Source of the DNA: a bacterium SCSIO 12827
GTDB lineage: Bacteria > Pseudomonadota > Alphaproteobacteria > Rhodospirillales > Casp-alpha2
Assembly (NCBI GenBank): GCA_024397995.1
Contig: CP073746.1
Span: forward strand, 2,108,001 to 2,172,000
DNA: 64,000 nt
Reading direction: 5' to 3'
How positions within the stretch are numbered: the stretch's first letter is position 1; each line of letters starts with the position of its first letter. A program made the position numbers and the translations under genes. Positions 44,400-52,711 of this stretch are shown here, one piece after another. A model generated the notes under the pieces. It ran no database searches. It worked only from the letters and a program-made list of their open reading frames with translations, and was not told the origin of the DNA.

Positions 44400-45905
44400 A
44401 TGTCCTTTTCAGACCTCGGCCTCAGCGACGAACTCCTCAAAGCGATTTCCGACGCAGGCTACACCGACCCCACCCCCATCCAGGCCCAGGCCATTCCCCA
44501 AGTCCTGATGGGCCGCGATATTCTGGGCTGCGCCCAGACGGGCACGGGCAAGACGGCATCCTTCACCCTTCCGATGATCGATATCCTGGCCTCGGGCCGG
44601 GCCAAGGCGCGCATGCCGCGCTCGCTGATTCTGGAGCCGACCCGCGAACTGGCCGCCCAGGTCGCCGATAATTTTGAGATCTACGGCAAATACCACAAGC
44701 TGAACCATGCGCTGCTGATCGGCGGCGAAAACATGAGCGAGCAGATCAAGCGCCTGGAAAAGGGCGTCGACGTGCTGATCGCCACCCCGGGCCGTCTGAT
44801 GGACGTTTTTGACCGCGGCCATCTATTGCTGCGCGACGTGAAGGTTCTGGTGATCGACGAAGCCGACCGCATGCTCGACATGGGCTTCATCCCCGATGTC
44901 GAGAAAATCGTCTCCAAGCTTCCGCAGATGCGCACGACGCTGCTGTTCTCGGCCACCATGCCGCCGGAAATCAAGCGCTTGGCCGACCGCTTCCTGATGA
45001 ACCCCAAGGAAATCACCGTATCCAAGCCGGCCACGGCGGCGGAAACGATCAAGCAGCTCTTGGTCATGGTCACCGGCGCCGGGCGCGACCAGGCCTCCAT
45101 CGCCAAGCGCAAGCGCGAGATCCTGCGGAAGCTGATCGAGCGCGAGCAGCCCAAGAACGCCATCATCTTCTGCAACCGCAAGCGTGACGTCGACGTCGTC
45201 TACAAGTCGCTGGAACGCCACGGTTACAACACCGCGGCGCGTCTGCACGGCGACATGGTGCAGTCCGTGCGCATGGAAACCTTATCCAAGTTCAAGAGCG
45301 GCGACGTGACCCTGTTGGTGTGTTCCGACGTGGCGGCGCGCGGGCTCGACATCCCGGCCATGAGCCATGTCTTCAACTTCGACGTGCCGACCCATGCCGA
45401 CGACTATGTCCACCGCATCGGCCGCACGGGCCGCGCCGGACGCGAAGGTGTGGCGATCTCCATCGCCGTCCCGTCCGACGGCAAATACGTGGACGCCATC
45501 GAAAAGCTGATGGGCCGCTCCATCGATCAGGACCCGATGAGCAGCACCGGCGGCGGCAATGGCAGCAGTGGCAGTGCCGATGACACTGCCAGCGCCCCGG
45601 AAAAGGAAGCACGCGGCGAACGTGGCCGGGGTCGAGGACGTGACCGAGGCCGGGGCCGCAAACCGGCATCAGACGACACCAAGACCGAACCGGCGGCCGA
45701 TGCCGTGACCGAGACCACCGTAACCGCGGAACCGGTCAAGGACGCCCCCAAGACGGAAGCACCCGCCGCAGAGGAACCGGCCGCGAAAACGAGTCGCGCC
45801 CGTAGAAGCCGCTCGGACCAGCGCAATGACGCGGGCACGATGGACGACAAGGACGTCGTGTTTGGGCAAAGCGATCAGGTTCCGGCCTTCCTCAAGAACT
45901 TCTAA
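44400..45905 (+). CDS. DEAD-box RNA helicase (RhlE-like)
   Basis: The protein of 501 residues has the two RecA domains of a DEAD-box helicase: Q motif near residue 25, AQTGTGKT near residue 45, DEADRMLD near residue 158, SAT near residue 188, and [11 protein letters not shown] near residue 340. From about residue 380 it has a long low-complexity tail rich in Ser/Gly, Arg-Gly repeats and Glu/Ala, which probably binds RNA. RhlE-type helicases act in ribosome assembly and RNA decay, often at low temperature. A terminator-like hairpin follows at 45969. Confidence 0.92.
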   Translation: MSFSDLGLSDELLKAISDAGYTDPTPIQAQAIPQVLMGRDILGCAQTGTGKTASFTLPMIDILASGRAKARMPRSLILEPTRELAAQVADNFEIYGKYHKLNHALLIGGENMSEQIKRLEKGVDVLIATPGRLMDVFDRGHLLLRDVKVLVIDEADRMLDMGFIPDVEKIVSKLPQMRTTLLFSATMPPEIKRLADRFLMNPKEITVSKPATAAETIKQLLVMVTGAGRDQASIAKRKREILRKLIEREQPKNAIIFCNRKRDVDVVYKSLERHGYNTAARLHGDMVQSVRMETLSKFKSGDVTLLVCSDVAARGLDIPAMSHVFNFDVPTHADDYVHRIGRTGRAGREGVAISIAVPSDGKYVDAIEKLMGRSIDQDPMSSTGGGNGSSGSADDTASAPEKEARGERGRGRGRDRGRGRKPASDDTKTEPAADAVTETTVTAEPVKDAPKTEAPAAEEPAAKTSRARRSRSDQRNDAGTMDDKDVVFGQSDQVPAFLKNF

Positions 45906-45968
45906 GCCGCCTCCCTCCCGGCCCCTCTGGGGCACGAAAGCCCACCTATTCCCTTCAGGTGAATTGAC

Positions 45969-46012
45969 GCCTCGGCGCCGGTCAATCCGGCGGCCGAGGC
46001 TTCGCGCTTTTC
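45969..46012 (+). terminator. Terminator after the DEAD-box helicase gene
   Basis: A bulged GC-rich stem, GCCTCGG-CGCCGG paired with CCGGCG-G-CCGAGGC, lies 63 bp after the stop codon and is followed by CTTTTC. Confidence 0.7.
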
Positions 46013-46105
46013 GATACAGATCATGAGAATTTTTCGATGTTCGGCGGCGGGCCGCTCTTCGATATTGAGCGCCTTCCGTCAACCATCAACCGAGGAACAT
46101 CTGCA

Positions 46106-46291
46106 ATGAAACGGACCGTTCTTTCTGCCGCCATCTTCGCCTTCGTCATGGCCCTGGGCTTCTCCGCCGCGTCGACCGCCGTCCTGGCCGCCGACAAGAA
46201 GGAAAACCCCTGCGCCAAGATGACCGACAAGGCCGAGAAGAAAGCCTGCATGAAGGCCCAAGCCGACGCGAAGAAAGCGACCAAGAAGTAA
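46106..46291 (+). CDS. Small exported lysine-rich protein (PsiF-like)
   Basis: This 61-residue protein has a signal peptide (about 1-27, ending LAA). The mature part is strongly basic with two cysteines in NPCAKMTDKAEKKACMKAQ, a pattern reminiscent of PsiF repeats, which have a similar C-x-x-M...C spacing. Function unknown. The ATG at 46106 has GAGGAA 9 bp upstream. A bidirectional terminator follows. Confidence 0.7.
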   Translation: MKRTVLSAAIFAFVMALGFSAASTAVLAADKKENPCAKMTDKAEKKACMKAQADAKKATKK

Positions 46292-46332
46292 TTGGGACAC
46301 CGCGCCCGCAGTTGCGGCGCGCACCGATCAAG

Positions 46333-46365
46333 AAGGGGCAGACGGCCTGAACCGTCTGCCCCTTT
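46333..46365. terminator. Bidirectional terminator between the small exported protein gene and thiG
   Basis: A perfect 13-bp stem (46333-46345 with 46352-46364) with a 6-nt loop has a T run on the plus side and a short T run on the minus side, so it can stop transcripts of both convergent genes. Confidence 0.85.
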
Positions 46366-46396
46366 GCGTTTCAGGAGACCGCGTACGCTGCGTCGG

Positions 46397-47392
46397 TCAG
46401 ATCAACCCAGACAGCGGTGACGACGGATCGGCGTACATTTTGCGCGGCATGCGCCCGGCCAGATAGGCCATGCGCCCGGCCTTGACCGCGTGTTTCATGG
46501 CGCGAGCCATCATCACCGGGTCCTTGGCTTCGGCGATGGCCGTGTTCATCAGCACGCCGTCGCAGCCCAGTTCCATGGCGATGGCCGCGTCCGACGCCGT
46601 ACCAACGCCGGCGTCAACGATCACCGGCACCTCGGACTGTTCCTTGATCAGACGAATGTTAACCGGATTCTGGATACCCAGGCCGGAACCAATGGGCGCC
46701 CCCAGCGGCATGATGGAGACGGCCCCCGCCTCCTCCACCCGCTTGCACAGGATCGGATCGTCCGAACAATAGGCCATGACCTGGAAACCTTCTTCCGTTA
46801 GCGCGCGGGTCGCCTCGATGGTTTCCGGCATCATCGGATAAAGCGTGCGCTGTTCGCCCAGAATTTCCAGCTTCACCAGGGTCCAGCCGCCGGCTTCCCG
46901 CGCCAGGCGCAGGGTGCGCACCGCATCGTCGGTGGTGAAGCAGCCCGCCGTATTGGGCAGATAGGTGTATTTCTTGGGGTCCAGATAATCGACCAGCAGC
47001 GGCTGATTGGGGTCCGTCAGGTTCACGCGCCGGACGGCGACGGTGATCATTTCCGCCTCCGCCGCCTCGGCGGCCTGACGGTTCAGGTCATAATTCTTGT
47101 ACTTTCCGGTGCCGATGATCAGGCGCGAGCGAAATTTGTGCCCGGCGACCTCCAGAATATCCTCATCCTCGGATACGGGGGCCGAATCCGGGGCACCGCC
47201 GCCGATGAAATGCACGATTTCCAGGCGATCGCCGTCTTCCACACCGATCTGGCCGTAGCCGGATTTGGGGACGATTTCCAAATTGCGCTCAACCGCGACC
47301 TTGGCCGGGTCCAGGCCGATTCGGGTGAGAAGCTGCGCCACCGACAGGGGAGCATCCAGGGAATGGGTTTCGCCGTTGATCTGAACTTGCAT
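46397..47392 (-). CDS. thiG: Fused sulfur-carrier ThiS / thiazole synthase ThiG
   Basis: The 331-residue protein joins a ThiS-like domain (about 1-66, ending HFIGGG) to ThiG (about 72-331). ThiG builds the thiazole phosphate of thiamine; its Schiff-base lysine is in TLVKLEILG near residue 172, and [12 protein letters not shown] and [12 protein letters not shown] are family motifs. ThiS normally acts with a free C-terminal Gly-Gly that carries the sulfur; here residues follow it directly. Fused forms are known, but how the sulfur is presented is unclear. No other thi gene and no TPP riboswitch are visible. Confidence 0.93.
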   Translation of the reverse strand: MQVQINGETHSLDAPLSVAQLLTRIGLDPAKVAVERNLEIVPKSGYGQIGVEDGDRLEIVHFIGGGAPDSAPVSEDEDILEVAGHKFRSRLIIGTGKYKNYDLNRQAAEAAEAEMITVAVRRVNLTDPNQPLLVDYLDPKKYTYLPNTAGCFTTDDAVRTLRLAREAGGWTLVKLEILGEQRTLYPMMPETIEATRALTEEGFQVMAYCSDDPILCKRVEEAGAVSIMPLGAPIGSGLGIQNPVNIRLIKEQSEVPVIVDAGVGTASDAAIAMELGCDGVLMNTAIAEAKDPVMMARAMKHAVKAGRMAYLAGRMPRKMYADPSSPLSGLI

Positions 47393-47609
47393 GAAGAATT
47401 TATCCTCGGGGCCGTTGGTCGCGCCGTCGTTGAAGCCTGTACAGGCCTTTGTCCGGGGGGCTTTACAGGGATTATGGGGCCGCGGCCAGCCGCTTTCAAC
47501 GCCGGGATGGGGAGAAACGGGATGTTTCTCAGAACTCAGCGCGTGCTATAAGCCCGCTACCTTATGACGGAAGGCGGCTCGGCGCGTTCGCCGCGCCGGG
47601 AACGGAACC

Positions 47610-48056
47610 ATGACAGCGACGATTCTGATCCTCAACGGCCCGAACCTGAACCTTCTGGGCACGCGCGAACCCGACATCTACGGGCGCGAGACGCTGGCGA
47701 CCATCGAATCCGCCTGCCGGACGCGCGGCCAGGGCCTAGGCCTGGACGTGGATTTCCGCCAATCCAACGACGAAGGCGAACTGGTCACCTGGATCCAGGA
47801 AGCCCCCAAGGCGCACGCCGGGATCATCATCAACGCCGGCGCCTACACCCATACCTCGGTCGCGATTCTCGACGCGCTTTCGGCTATCGACATGCCGATC
47901 ATCGAGGTGCACCTTTCCAACATTCACAGGCGTGAAGAGTTCCGGCATCATTCCTTCGTCTCCAAGGCCGCCGACGGCATGATTTGCGGTCTCGGCGGAC
48001 AGGGCTACGAACTGGCGCTCGACGCGCTGGCAAAACGACTGAAAAACAACGGGTAA
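47610..48056 (+). CDS. aroQ: 3-dehydroquinate dehydratase type II (AroQ)
   Basis: AroQ of 148 residues removes water from 3-dehydroquinate in the shikimate pathway. It has the start [19 protein letters not shown] with the catalytic Tyr, [12 protein letters not shown], and [17 protein letters not shown] with the catalytic His. It forms the operon aroQ-accB-accC-aat, 6 bp before accB, a common alphaproteobacterial order. Confidence 0.96.
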   Translation: MTATILILNGPNLNLLGTREPDIYGRETLATIESACRTRGQGLGLDVDFRQSNDEGELVTWIQEAPKAHAGIIINAGAYTHTSVAILDALSAIDMPIIEVHLSNIHRREEFRHHSFVSKAADGMICGLGGQGYELALDALAKRLKNNG

Positions 48057-48062
48057 GGGACC

Positions 48063-48503
48063 ATGGCAAGAAGCCCCAAAGCGACCGATATCGACGCGGA
48101 TGCCGTCCGCAAGCTGGCCAGTCTCCTGGAAGAGACGGGCCTGACGGAAATCGAATACACCCACGACGACTGGTCGCTGCGCGTATCCAAGGGGGCGACC
48201 GCCGTGACCGCCACCCCCATGGCCGTGGCCCCCGTCGCCGATGCCCCCTCTGCTGAACAGGGTGTGCCCGCCGGCGCCGTCACCTCCCCCATGGTCGGCG
48301 TGGTCTATACCTCGCCCGACCCCGAAAGCCCCGATTTCGTCAAAGAAGGCGATACGGTGAAGGAAGGCGACACCCTGCTGCTGGTCGAGGCCATGAAGGT
48401 GTTCAACCAGATCACCGCCCCCCGCGCCGGCACGGTGAAGCGGGTCCTGGTGACCAGCGGCACCCCCGTCGAGTTCGGCGAACCCCTCCTGATTCTCGAA
48501 TAG
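48063..48503 (+). CDS. accB: Biotin carboxyl carrier protein of acetyl-CoA carboxylase (AccB)
   Basis: BCCP of 146 residues. The C-terminal biotinyl domain has the biotin lysine Lys112 in LLVEAMKVFNQI. The N-terminal domain and an alanine/proline/valine-rich linker (about 46-75) precede it. It carries the carboxyl group to the carboxyltransferase in fatty-acid synthesis. accC follows after 10 bp. Confidence 0.96.
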   Translation: MARSPKATDIDADAVRKLASLLEETGLTEIEYTHDDWSLRVSKGATAVTATPMAVAPVADAPSAEQGVPAGAVTSPMVGVVYTSPDPESPDFVKEGDTVKEGDTLLLVEAMKVFNQITAPRAGTVKRVLVTSGTPVEFGEPLLILE

Positions 48504-48513
48504 GAGGCAGGCC

Positions 48514-49866
48514 TTGTTTGAAAAGGTCCTGATCGCCAACCGGGGGGAAATCGCGCTGCGCATCCTGCGCGCCTGCCGCGAAATGGGCATTTCCACGGTC
48601 GCCGTCCATTCCACCGCCGATACAGACGCCATGCACGTGCGCTTCGCCGACGAAAGCGTGTGCATCGGCCCGCCGTCGGCCAAGGACAGCTACCTGTCGA
48701 TCCAGGCCGTGCTGTCGGCCGCCGCCATTTCGGGGGCCGACGCCATCCATCCCGGCTACGGATTCCTGTCGGAAAACGCCGATTTCGCCCAAATGGTCGC
48801 CGAACACGGCTTCACCTTCATCGGTCCTTCGGCCGATCACATTCGGCTGATGGGCGACAAGGTCCAGGCCAAGGCTGCCGCCAAGGCCGCCGGCATCCCC
48901 GTGGTGCCCGGATCGGACGGTGCCATCGAGGACATCAAGGACGTGGCCCTGGTCGCCAAGGACATCGGGTATCCCGTGCTGATCAAGGCCGCCGCCGGCG
49001 GCGGCGGGCGCGGCATGCAGGTGGTGCGCCGGGAAGAAGACCTGGAAGACCTGGTCAAGGTGGCCCAGAGCGAGGCCAGCGCCGCCTTCGGCAACGGCGC
49101 CGTCTACATGGAAAAGTACCTGGACAAGCCGCGCCACATTGAAATTCAGATCATGGCCGATATGCACGGCAACGTCGTGCATCTGGGTGAGCGCGACTGC
49201 TCCCTGCAGCGCCGGCACCAGAAGGTCCTGGAAGAAGCCCCTTCGCCGGCCCTCAATGCGGCACAGCGGGCCGAAATCGGCGAGATCACGGTCAACGCCA
49301 TTTCCAAGCTGGGGTATCAGAGCGCCGGCACGGTCGAATATCTGTACGAGGACGGGAAGTTCTACTTCATCGAGATGAACACCCGCCTGCAGGTCGAACA
49401 TCCGATCACCGAGGCGATCACCGGCATCGACATCGTGCGCGAGATGATCCGCGTCGCCCAGGGGGCCAAGCTGTCGATGACCCAGGAAGACATCATCCTG
49501 CGCGGTCATGCCATTGAATGCCGCATCAACGCGGAAGATCCCGTGACCTTCGCGCCCTCTCCGGGCAAGGTCGGCGTCTATCATGCGCCGGGCGGCCTGG
49601 GCGTGCGCGTCGATTCCGCCCTGTATTCCGGCTACACAGTGCCACCCCACTACGATAGCATGATCGCCAAGCTGATCGTTCACGGCGCGTCACGGAACGA
49701 GTGCCTGATGCGCCTGCGACGGGCGCTTGAGGAATTTGTGATTGATGGCATCTCGACGGGCATACCCCTTCAACAGCGCATCATCGGCGAACGGGATTTC
49801 GTCGATGGTTCCTATGACATCCACTGGCTTGAAACCCTCATGGCCGCGGACAAGGACAACGCCTGA
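48514..49866 (+). CDS. accC: Biotin carboxylase of acetyl-CoA carboxylase (AccC)
   Basis: The 450-residue ATP-grasp enzyme carboxylates biotin on AccB. Landmarks are FEKVLIANRGEIALRILRACRE at the start, KAAAGGGGRGMQVV near residue 160, and EMNTRLQVEHPITE near residue 288. The start codon is TTG at 48514, with AGGAGG 6-7 bp upstream, which makes it convincing despite being rare. Confidence 0.96.
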   Translation: MFEKVLIANRGEIALRILRACREMGISTVAVHSTADTDAMHVRFADESVCIGPPSAKDSYLSIQAVLSAAAISGADAIHPGYGFLSENADFAQMVAEHGFTFIGPSADHIRLMGDKVQAKAAAKAAGIPVVPGSDGAIEDIKDVALVAKDIGYPVLIKAAAGGGGRGMQVVRREEDLEDLVKVAQSEASAAFGNGAVYMEKYLDKPRHIEIQIMADMHGNVVHLGERDCSLQRRHQKVLEEAPSPALNAAQRAEIGEITVNAISKLGYQSAGTVEYLYEDGKFYFIEMNTRLQVEHPITEAITGIDIVREMIRVAQGAKLSMTQEDIILRGHAIECRINAEDPVTFAPSPGKVGVYHAPGGLGVRVDSALYSGYTVPPHYDSMIAKLIVHGASRNECLMRLRRALEEFVIDGISTGIPLQQRIIGERDFVDGSYDIHWLETLMAADKDNA

Positions 49867-49887
49867 CGTTCCTGCCGAGCGTATTTC

Positions 49888-50565
49888 ATGAGCCGGCGCG
49901 ACCAAACCCAGGAAAGCCTGCCCGCCGAACTTTTGCTGCGCGCCTATGCCGCCGGCATCTTTCCCATGGCCGAAAGCCGCGACGACCCGCAGGTGTTCTG
50001 GGTCGATCCCAAACAGCGTGGCGTACTGCCGCTGGAAACCTTCCACATCTCAAAAAGCCTGCGCAAGGTCCTGCGCCGGGGCGAATTCCTCGTGCGGGCC
50101 AACTCGGCGTTCGAGCGGGTGCTTGACGAATGCGCCGCCCCCGGCCCGGGGCGCAAGGGTACCTGGATCAACGAGCCGATCCGCGACGCCGTCATCGAGC
50201 TGCACAACCTGGGCTTCGCCCATTCCCTCGAAACCTGGAAGGACGGCGAGCTGGCCGGCGGGCTTTACGGGGTAGCGCTGCGGGGGGCGTTCTTCGGCGA
50301 GAGCATGTTTTCGCGCACGGCCAACGCGTCCAAGGTCGCCCTCGCCCATCTGGTGGCGCGCCTGCGCCTGGGCGGCTTCCGCCTGCTCGACACCCAGTTC
50401 GTGACCGACCACTTGAAGACCTTCGGCTGCGAGGAAATTCCCGCCCGCGACTATCAGAAACGCCTGGAATCGGCGCTTGAGTATCAGGCCCGATTTCCCC
50501 TCAACCCGGCCCCGGACCGGGTTTCTACGGAACTAGAGGCGATGGCGGAAAAATCCGCTATTTAG
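49888..50565 (+). CDS. aat: Leucyl/phenylalanyl-tRNA-protein transferase (Aat)
   Basis: This 225-residue enzyme adds Leu or Phe from tRNA to N termini with basic residues, making N-degrons for ClpAP. Family marks are the early AAGIFPMAESRDDPQVFWVDPKQRGVLPLE, the GLYGVALRGAFFGESMFSR core and the late LDTQFVTDHL. It is the last gene of the aroQ operon and overlaps the convergent DUF2155 gene by 8 bp. Confidence 0.95.
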   Translation: MSRRDQTQESLPAELLLRAYAAGIFPMAESRDDPQVFWVDPKQRGVLPLETFHISKSLRKVLRRGEFLVRANSAFERVLDECAAPGPGRKGTWINEPIRDAVIELHNLGFAHSLETWKDGELAGGLYGVALRGAFFGESMFSRTANASKVALAHLVARLRLGGFRLLDTQFVTDHLKTFGCEEIPARDYQKRLESALEYQARFPLNPAPDRVSTELEAMAEKSAI

Positions 50566-50938
50566 GGGGGGCTGCGTCCATAGGCTCCGCGCAATCGAGC
50601 ACCCAGATGTCATAGACCGGGTGTTCCAGGGCGTTGAGCGCCGGGCTGGAGGCGAACATCCAACCGCGGAACAGGCTGATCGCCGGCTCACCGGGGCGAA
50701 TTTCCCAAATATCGAGAAAGGCCGCGGATTCCGGAGGTTCCTCCGGCGGGCGCTTGTCACAGCTGCGGGCGATGATCTCGAGGGTGCCGAAGCGCACGAC
50801 CTCGCCGACCCGGGCTTCCAGGGTCGAAACCCGCGCCGTGACCTTATCCAGCCCCTGCAGGATAACCTTGTTCATGGGGGCCGCGCCTGCCGGAAAGGCG
50901 GCGATGATGCCAATCAAGGCGATGAGGAGAAGCCGCAT
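50558..50938 (-). CDS. Exported DUF2155-family protein
   Basis: The protein has 126 residues with a signal peptide (to about residue 19). The mature domain has the DUF2155 pattern KVTARVSTLEARVGEVVRFGTLEI and AFLDIWEIRPGEPAISLFRGWMFASSPALNALEHPVYDIWVLDC. Two cysteines, in IARSCDKRP and WVLDCAEP, may form a disulfide. The function is unknown. In alphaproteobacteria the gene is typically beside aat and mlaD, as here. Confidence 0.88.
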   Translation of the reverse strand: MRLLLIALIGIIAAFPAGAAPMNKVILQGLDKVTARVSTLEARVGEVVRFGTLEIIARSCDKRPPEEPPESAAFLDIWEIRPGEPAISLFRGWMFASSPALNALEHPVYDIWVLDCAEPMDAAPPK

Positions 50939-50944
50939 CGCGGC

Positions 50945-51394
50945 CTATTTCCCCCCCGTGGCCAGGAAGATGATCTCGCCGACCTGATCCTCAAGGGACT
51001 TGAAGTCCTCAACCCTGGCGATGCGCCCGCCCGCGGGCAGCGTTTCCGAGGCCTGTCCCGGCTTCAGGCGAATGTATTTTCCACCCAGGATGCCTTCGGA
51101 GCCGATCGTCGCCACCGTGTCCTTCGGCAGTTTCACATCCGGGCGGATCGACATGATGACAACGGCCTCGAACGTCTGCGGGTCAAGAACGCGGTCAAGA
51201 ACGGTGCCGATCTTGATGCCGTTGATGCGCACGTCGCTGCCGTTGGACAGGCCGCCGATCTTGAGGAAATGCGCCTTGATTTCGTATCCGGAGACGGCCT
51301 TGACCTGGGCCACGTTGAAGGCGAAGAACAGAAACACCCCGGCGACGATCAGCACGACGCCGCCCAGGACCGTTTCGATTGCATTACGTCCCAT
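50945..51394 (-). CDS. mlaD: MlaD-type MCE-domain protein (phospholipid transport), copy A
   Basis: The 149-residue protein has one N-terminal transmembrane helix (about 8-28) and one MCE domain (about 38-117) with GSDVRINGIKIGTV and GSEGILGGKYIRLKPG. MlaD hexamers carry phospholipids between the membranes with MlaFE. It is 6 bp from the DUF2155 gene and 18 bp from a second MCE gene. Confidence 0.9.
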   Translation of the reverse strand: MGRNAIETVLGGVVLIVAGVFLFFAFNVAQVKAVSGYEIKAHFLKIGGLSNGSDVRINGIKIGTVLDRVLDPQTFEAVVIMSIRPDVKLPKDTVATIGSEGILGGKYIRLKPGQASETLPAGGRIARVEDFKSLEDQVGEIIFLATGGK

Positions 51395-51412
51395 ATCCGG
51401 TCTCTCCGCCCC

Positions 51413-51910
51413 TTATTTCGTCTGCCCGGCCGCCGTTTCGGCGGCGGCCCGGCGCTCTTCCATGGCGGCCCGGCCCTGGGAAATGATCAGATCCAGAATG
51501 TCACCGACAACCTGGGCATCCTGGGTAATGGCGATCAGATCGCCGGTTTTCAGCCCCTGCTCCGACGCACCCGGCTCCAAAACGATATACTTTCCGCCGA
51601 ACAGGCCGTCGGTCTGCACCGAGGCCGACGAATCGTTCGGCACCATCACGCCATCGGTCAGATTAAGGGTCAGCACGGCGCGGAACTTGTCATCCAGGCG
51701 CTGGGCCGCGACCTTGCCGATTCGAACGCCGCCCATGCGGACCTCGGCCCCGGGTGCTATTCCATCTACCCGGCCAAACAGGGCATCGACCCGGATGCGG
51801 CCGTCCGCGCCGGAGGTCACGTCGCGGCTTTGGTTCATGAAGCCGAGAACCGCCAGAAGCAAGACAAGCGCCAAAGCGCCGATCATCTGTTCCTTGGTTT
51901 CGAGTGTCAT
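51413..51910 (-). CDS. MlaD-type MCE-domain protein, copy B
   Basis: The 165-residue protein has one transmembrane helix (about 9-27) and an MCE domain (about 36-120) with GAEVRMGGVRIGKV and QTDGLFGGKYIVLEPG. It is a diverged tandem copy of the neighbour, with a longer charged C-terminal tail rich in Glu, Arg and Ala. The ATG at 51910 begins the helix; a frame upstream reaches 51952. The MlaFE partners are not adjacent. Confidence 0.88.
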   Translation of the reverse strand: MTLETKEQMIGALALVLLLAVLGFMNQSRDVTSGADGRIRVDALFGRVDGIAPGAEVRMGGVRIGKVAAQRLDDKFRAVLTLNLTDGVMVPNDSSASVQTDGLFGGKYIVLEPGASEQGLKTGDLIAITQDAQVVGDILDLIISQGRAAMEERRAAAETAAGQTK

Positions 51911-51955
51911 CGGTATCCGACCGTCATCGCAGCGCCCCGGCCAAGGAGCCACAAA

Positions 51956-52312
51956 TCATTCCGGCTTCCAGGCTTCGTAGTCGCCCGTGGCATGGGCGCG
52001 GGTACCGCCCTTGAAATCGTGGCCCGCGGGGCGGTAGGCACCGGCGGTTCCCGTCAGGTTGGGGACATGTTCCTTCTGCCACGGCCGCGCCCGGGTGGCG
52101 CTCTCGGTCAGCGGCTCCGCAGAGGTGTGGTGCAGCCAGGAATGCCATTCCGGCGGCACCTTGGAGGCTTCCTTGCGGCCCTTGTACAGAACCCAGCGGC
52201 GTTCGCGGCCGTACAACGACCCGCCCTTGTTCTTGTAATAACGGTTGCCGAACTCGTCGGTGCCGACGAGCTTGCCGTGAATCCAGGTATGCAGCAGCGT
52301 TCCGATGTCCAT
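51956..52312 (-). CDS. NADH:ubiquinone oxidoreductase subunit NDUFA12 (17.2 kDa)
   Basis: This 118-residue accessory subunit of complex I is found in mitochondria and alphaproteobacteria. It shows the family's WIHGKLVGTDEFGNRYYKNK start, GRERRWVLYKGRKEASKVPPEWHSWLHH and the final PNLTGTAGAYRPAG segment. It leads the minus-strand cluster with MlaD-B, MlaD-A and DUF2155. Its presence supports an alphaproteobacterial origin. Confidence 0.95.
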   Translation of the reverse strand: MDIGTLLHTWIHGKLVGTDEFGNRYYKNKGGSLYGRERRWVLYKGRKEASKVPPEWHSWLHHTSAEPLTESATRARPWQKEHVPNLTGTAGAYRPAGHDFKGGTRAHATGDYEAWKPE

Positions 52313-52461
52313 GGGGTCTCATATCCGCCTGATGTACCGCGGGAATATGGCACCATGCGGGCGCAAGGTCCAGCCCGCTTGACCGACTTTACCGGCTGTC
52401 GATCGCAATATGTAGGACGCCCTCGACTATGACCTAAGGCATAACCCCCGGTTTTCTGGGA

Positions 52462-52671
52462 GGTTCCACAAAATCAAGTAATTTATTCGTAACATAACCC
52501 CTAAATGTTGAAATAATCCTGTTGCTGCCCCCAAAGCCGCTGGCTACATTTAGCGTCCTTCACGCCTGGGCAAATACACTATGTAGTTTCAGGAAGCGAA
52601 AGCCTTCCGAGCCAGCGGCAAAGAAGCGACCCGGGTCTGTTGTTGGGCCCGCCGGCCAGTAATAGGGCCGG
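52462..52671 (+). promoter_or_regulatory. Structured nrdJ leader, possible cobalamin-type riboswitch
   Basis: The gap before nrdJ is 399 bp. A perfect 10-bp helix pairs 52536-52545 (GCCGCTGGCT) with 52610-52619. Inside it is a GNRA-capped hairpin (52592-52608, GGAAGC-GAAA-GCCTTCC, one bulged C), and another hairpin CCGGCC/GGCCGG follows at 52652-52671. Upstream are GGTTCC (52462-52467), AATCC and GCTGCCCCC (52524-52532), which recall the cobalamin riboswitch core, but no standard B12 box is present. Control of a B12-dependent enzyme would make sense. It could instead be another nrdJ-linked RNA. Confidence 0.5.
52576..52589 (+). promoter_or_regulatory. NrdR-like box in the nrdJ leader
   Basis: ACACTATGTAGTTT resembles the NrdR repressor box (consensus near ACACTATATATAGTGT). 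NrdR boxes usually come in pairs about 31 bp apart; the only other candidate, CTACATTTAG at 52544, is weak and out of phase. The site also lies inside the predicted RNA structure. Confidence 0.35.
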
Positions 52672-52711
52672 AAATGACAGGGACCATTAAGGGAGCGCAC
52701 ACGGGGTAGCC

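Noticed and set aside
47393-47609. A TPP riboswitch in front of the thiS-thiG gene
   Set aside because: I saw no THI-box sequence. Only a near-perfect AAGCCTGTACAGGCCT palindrome at 47433-47448 stands out, and it has no known counterpart.
52544-52553. A second NrdR box (CTACATTTAG) to pair with the one at 52576
   Set aside because: It matches the consensus poorly and its centre is 34 bp away, out of the usual helical phase.
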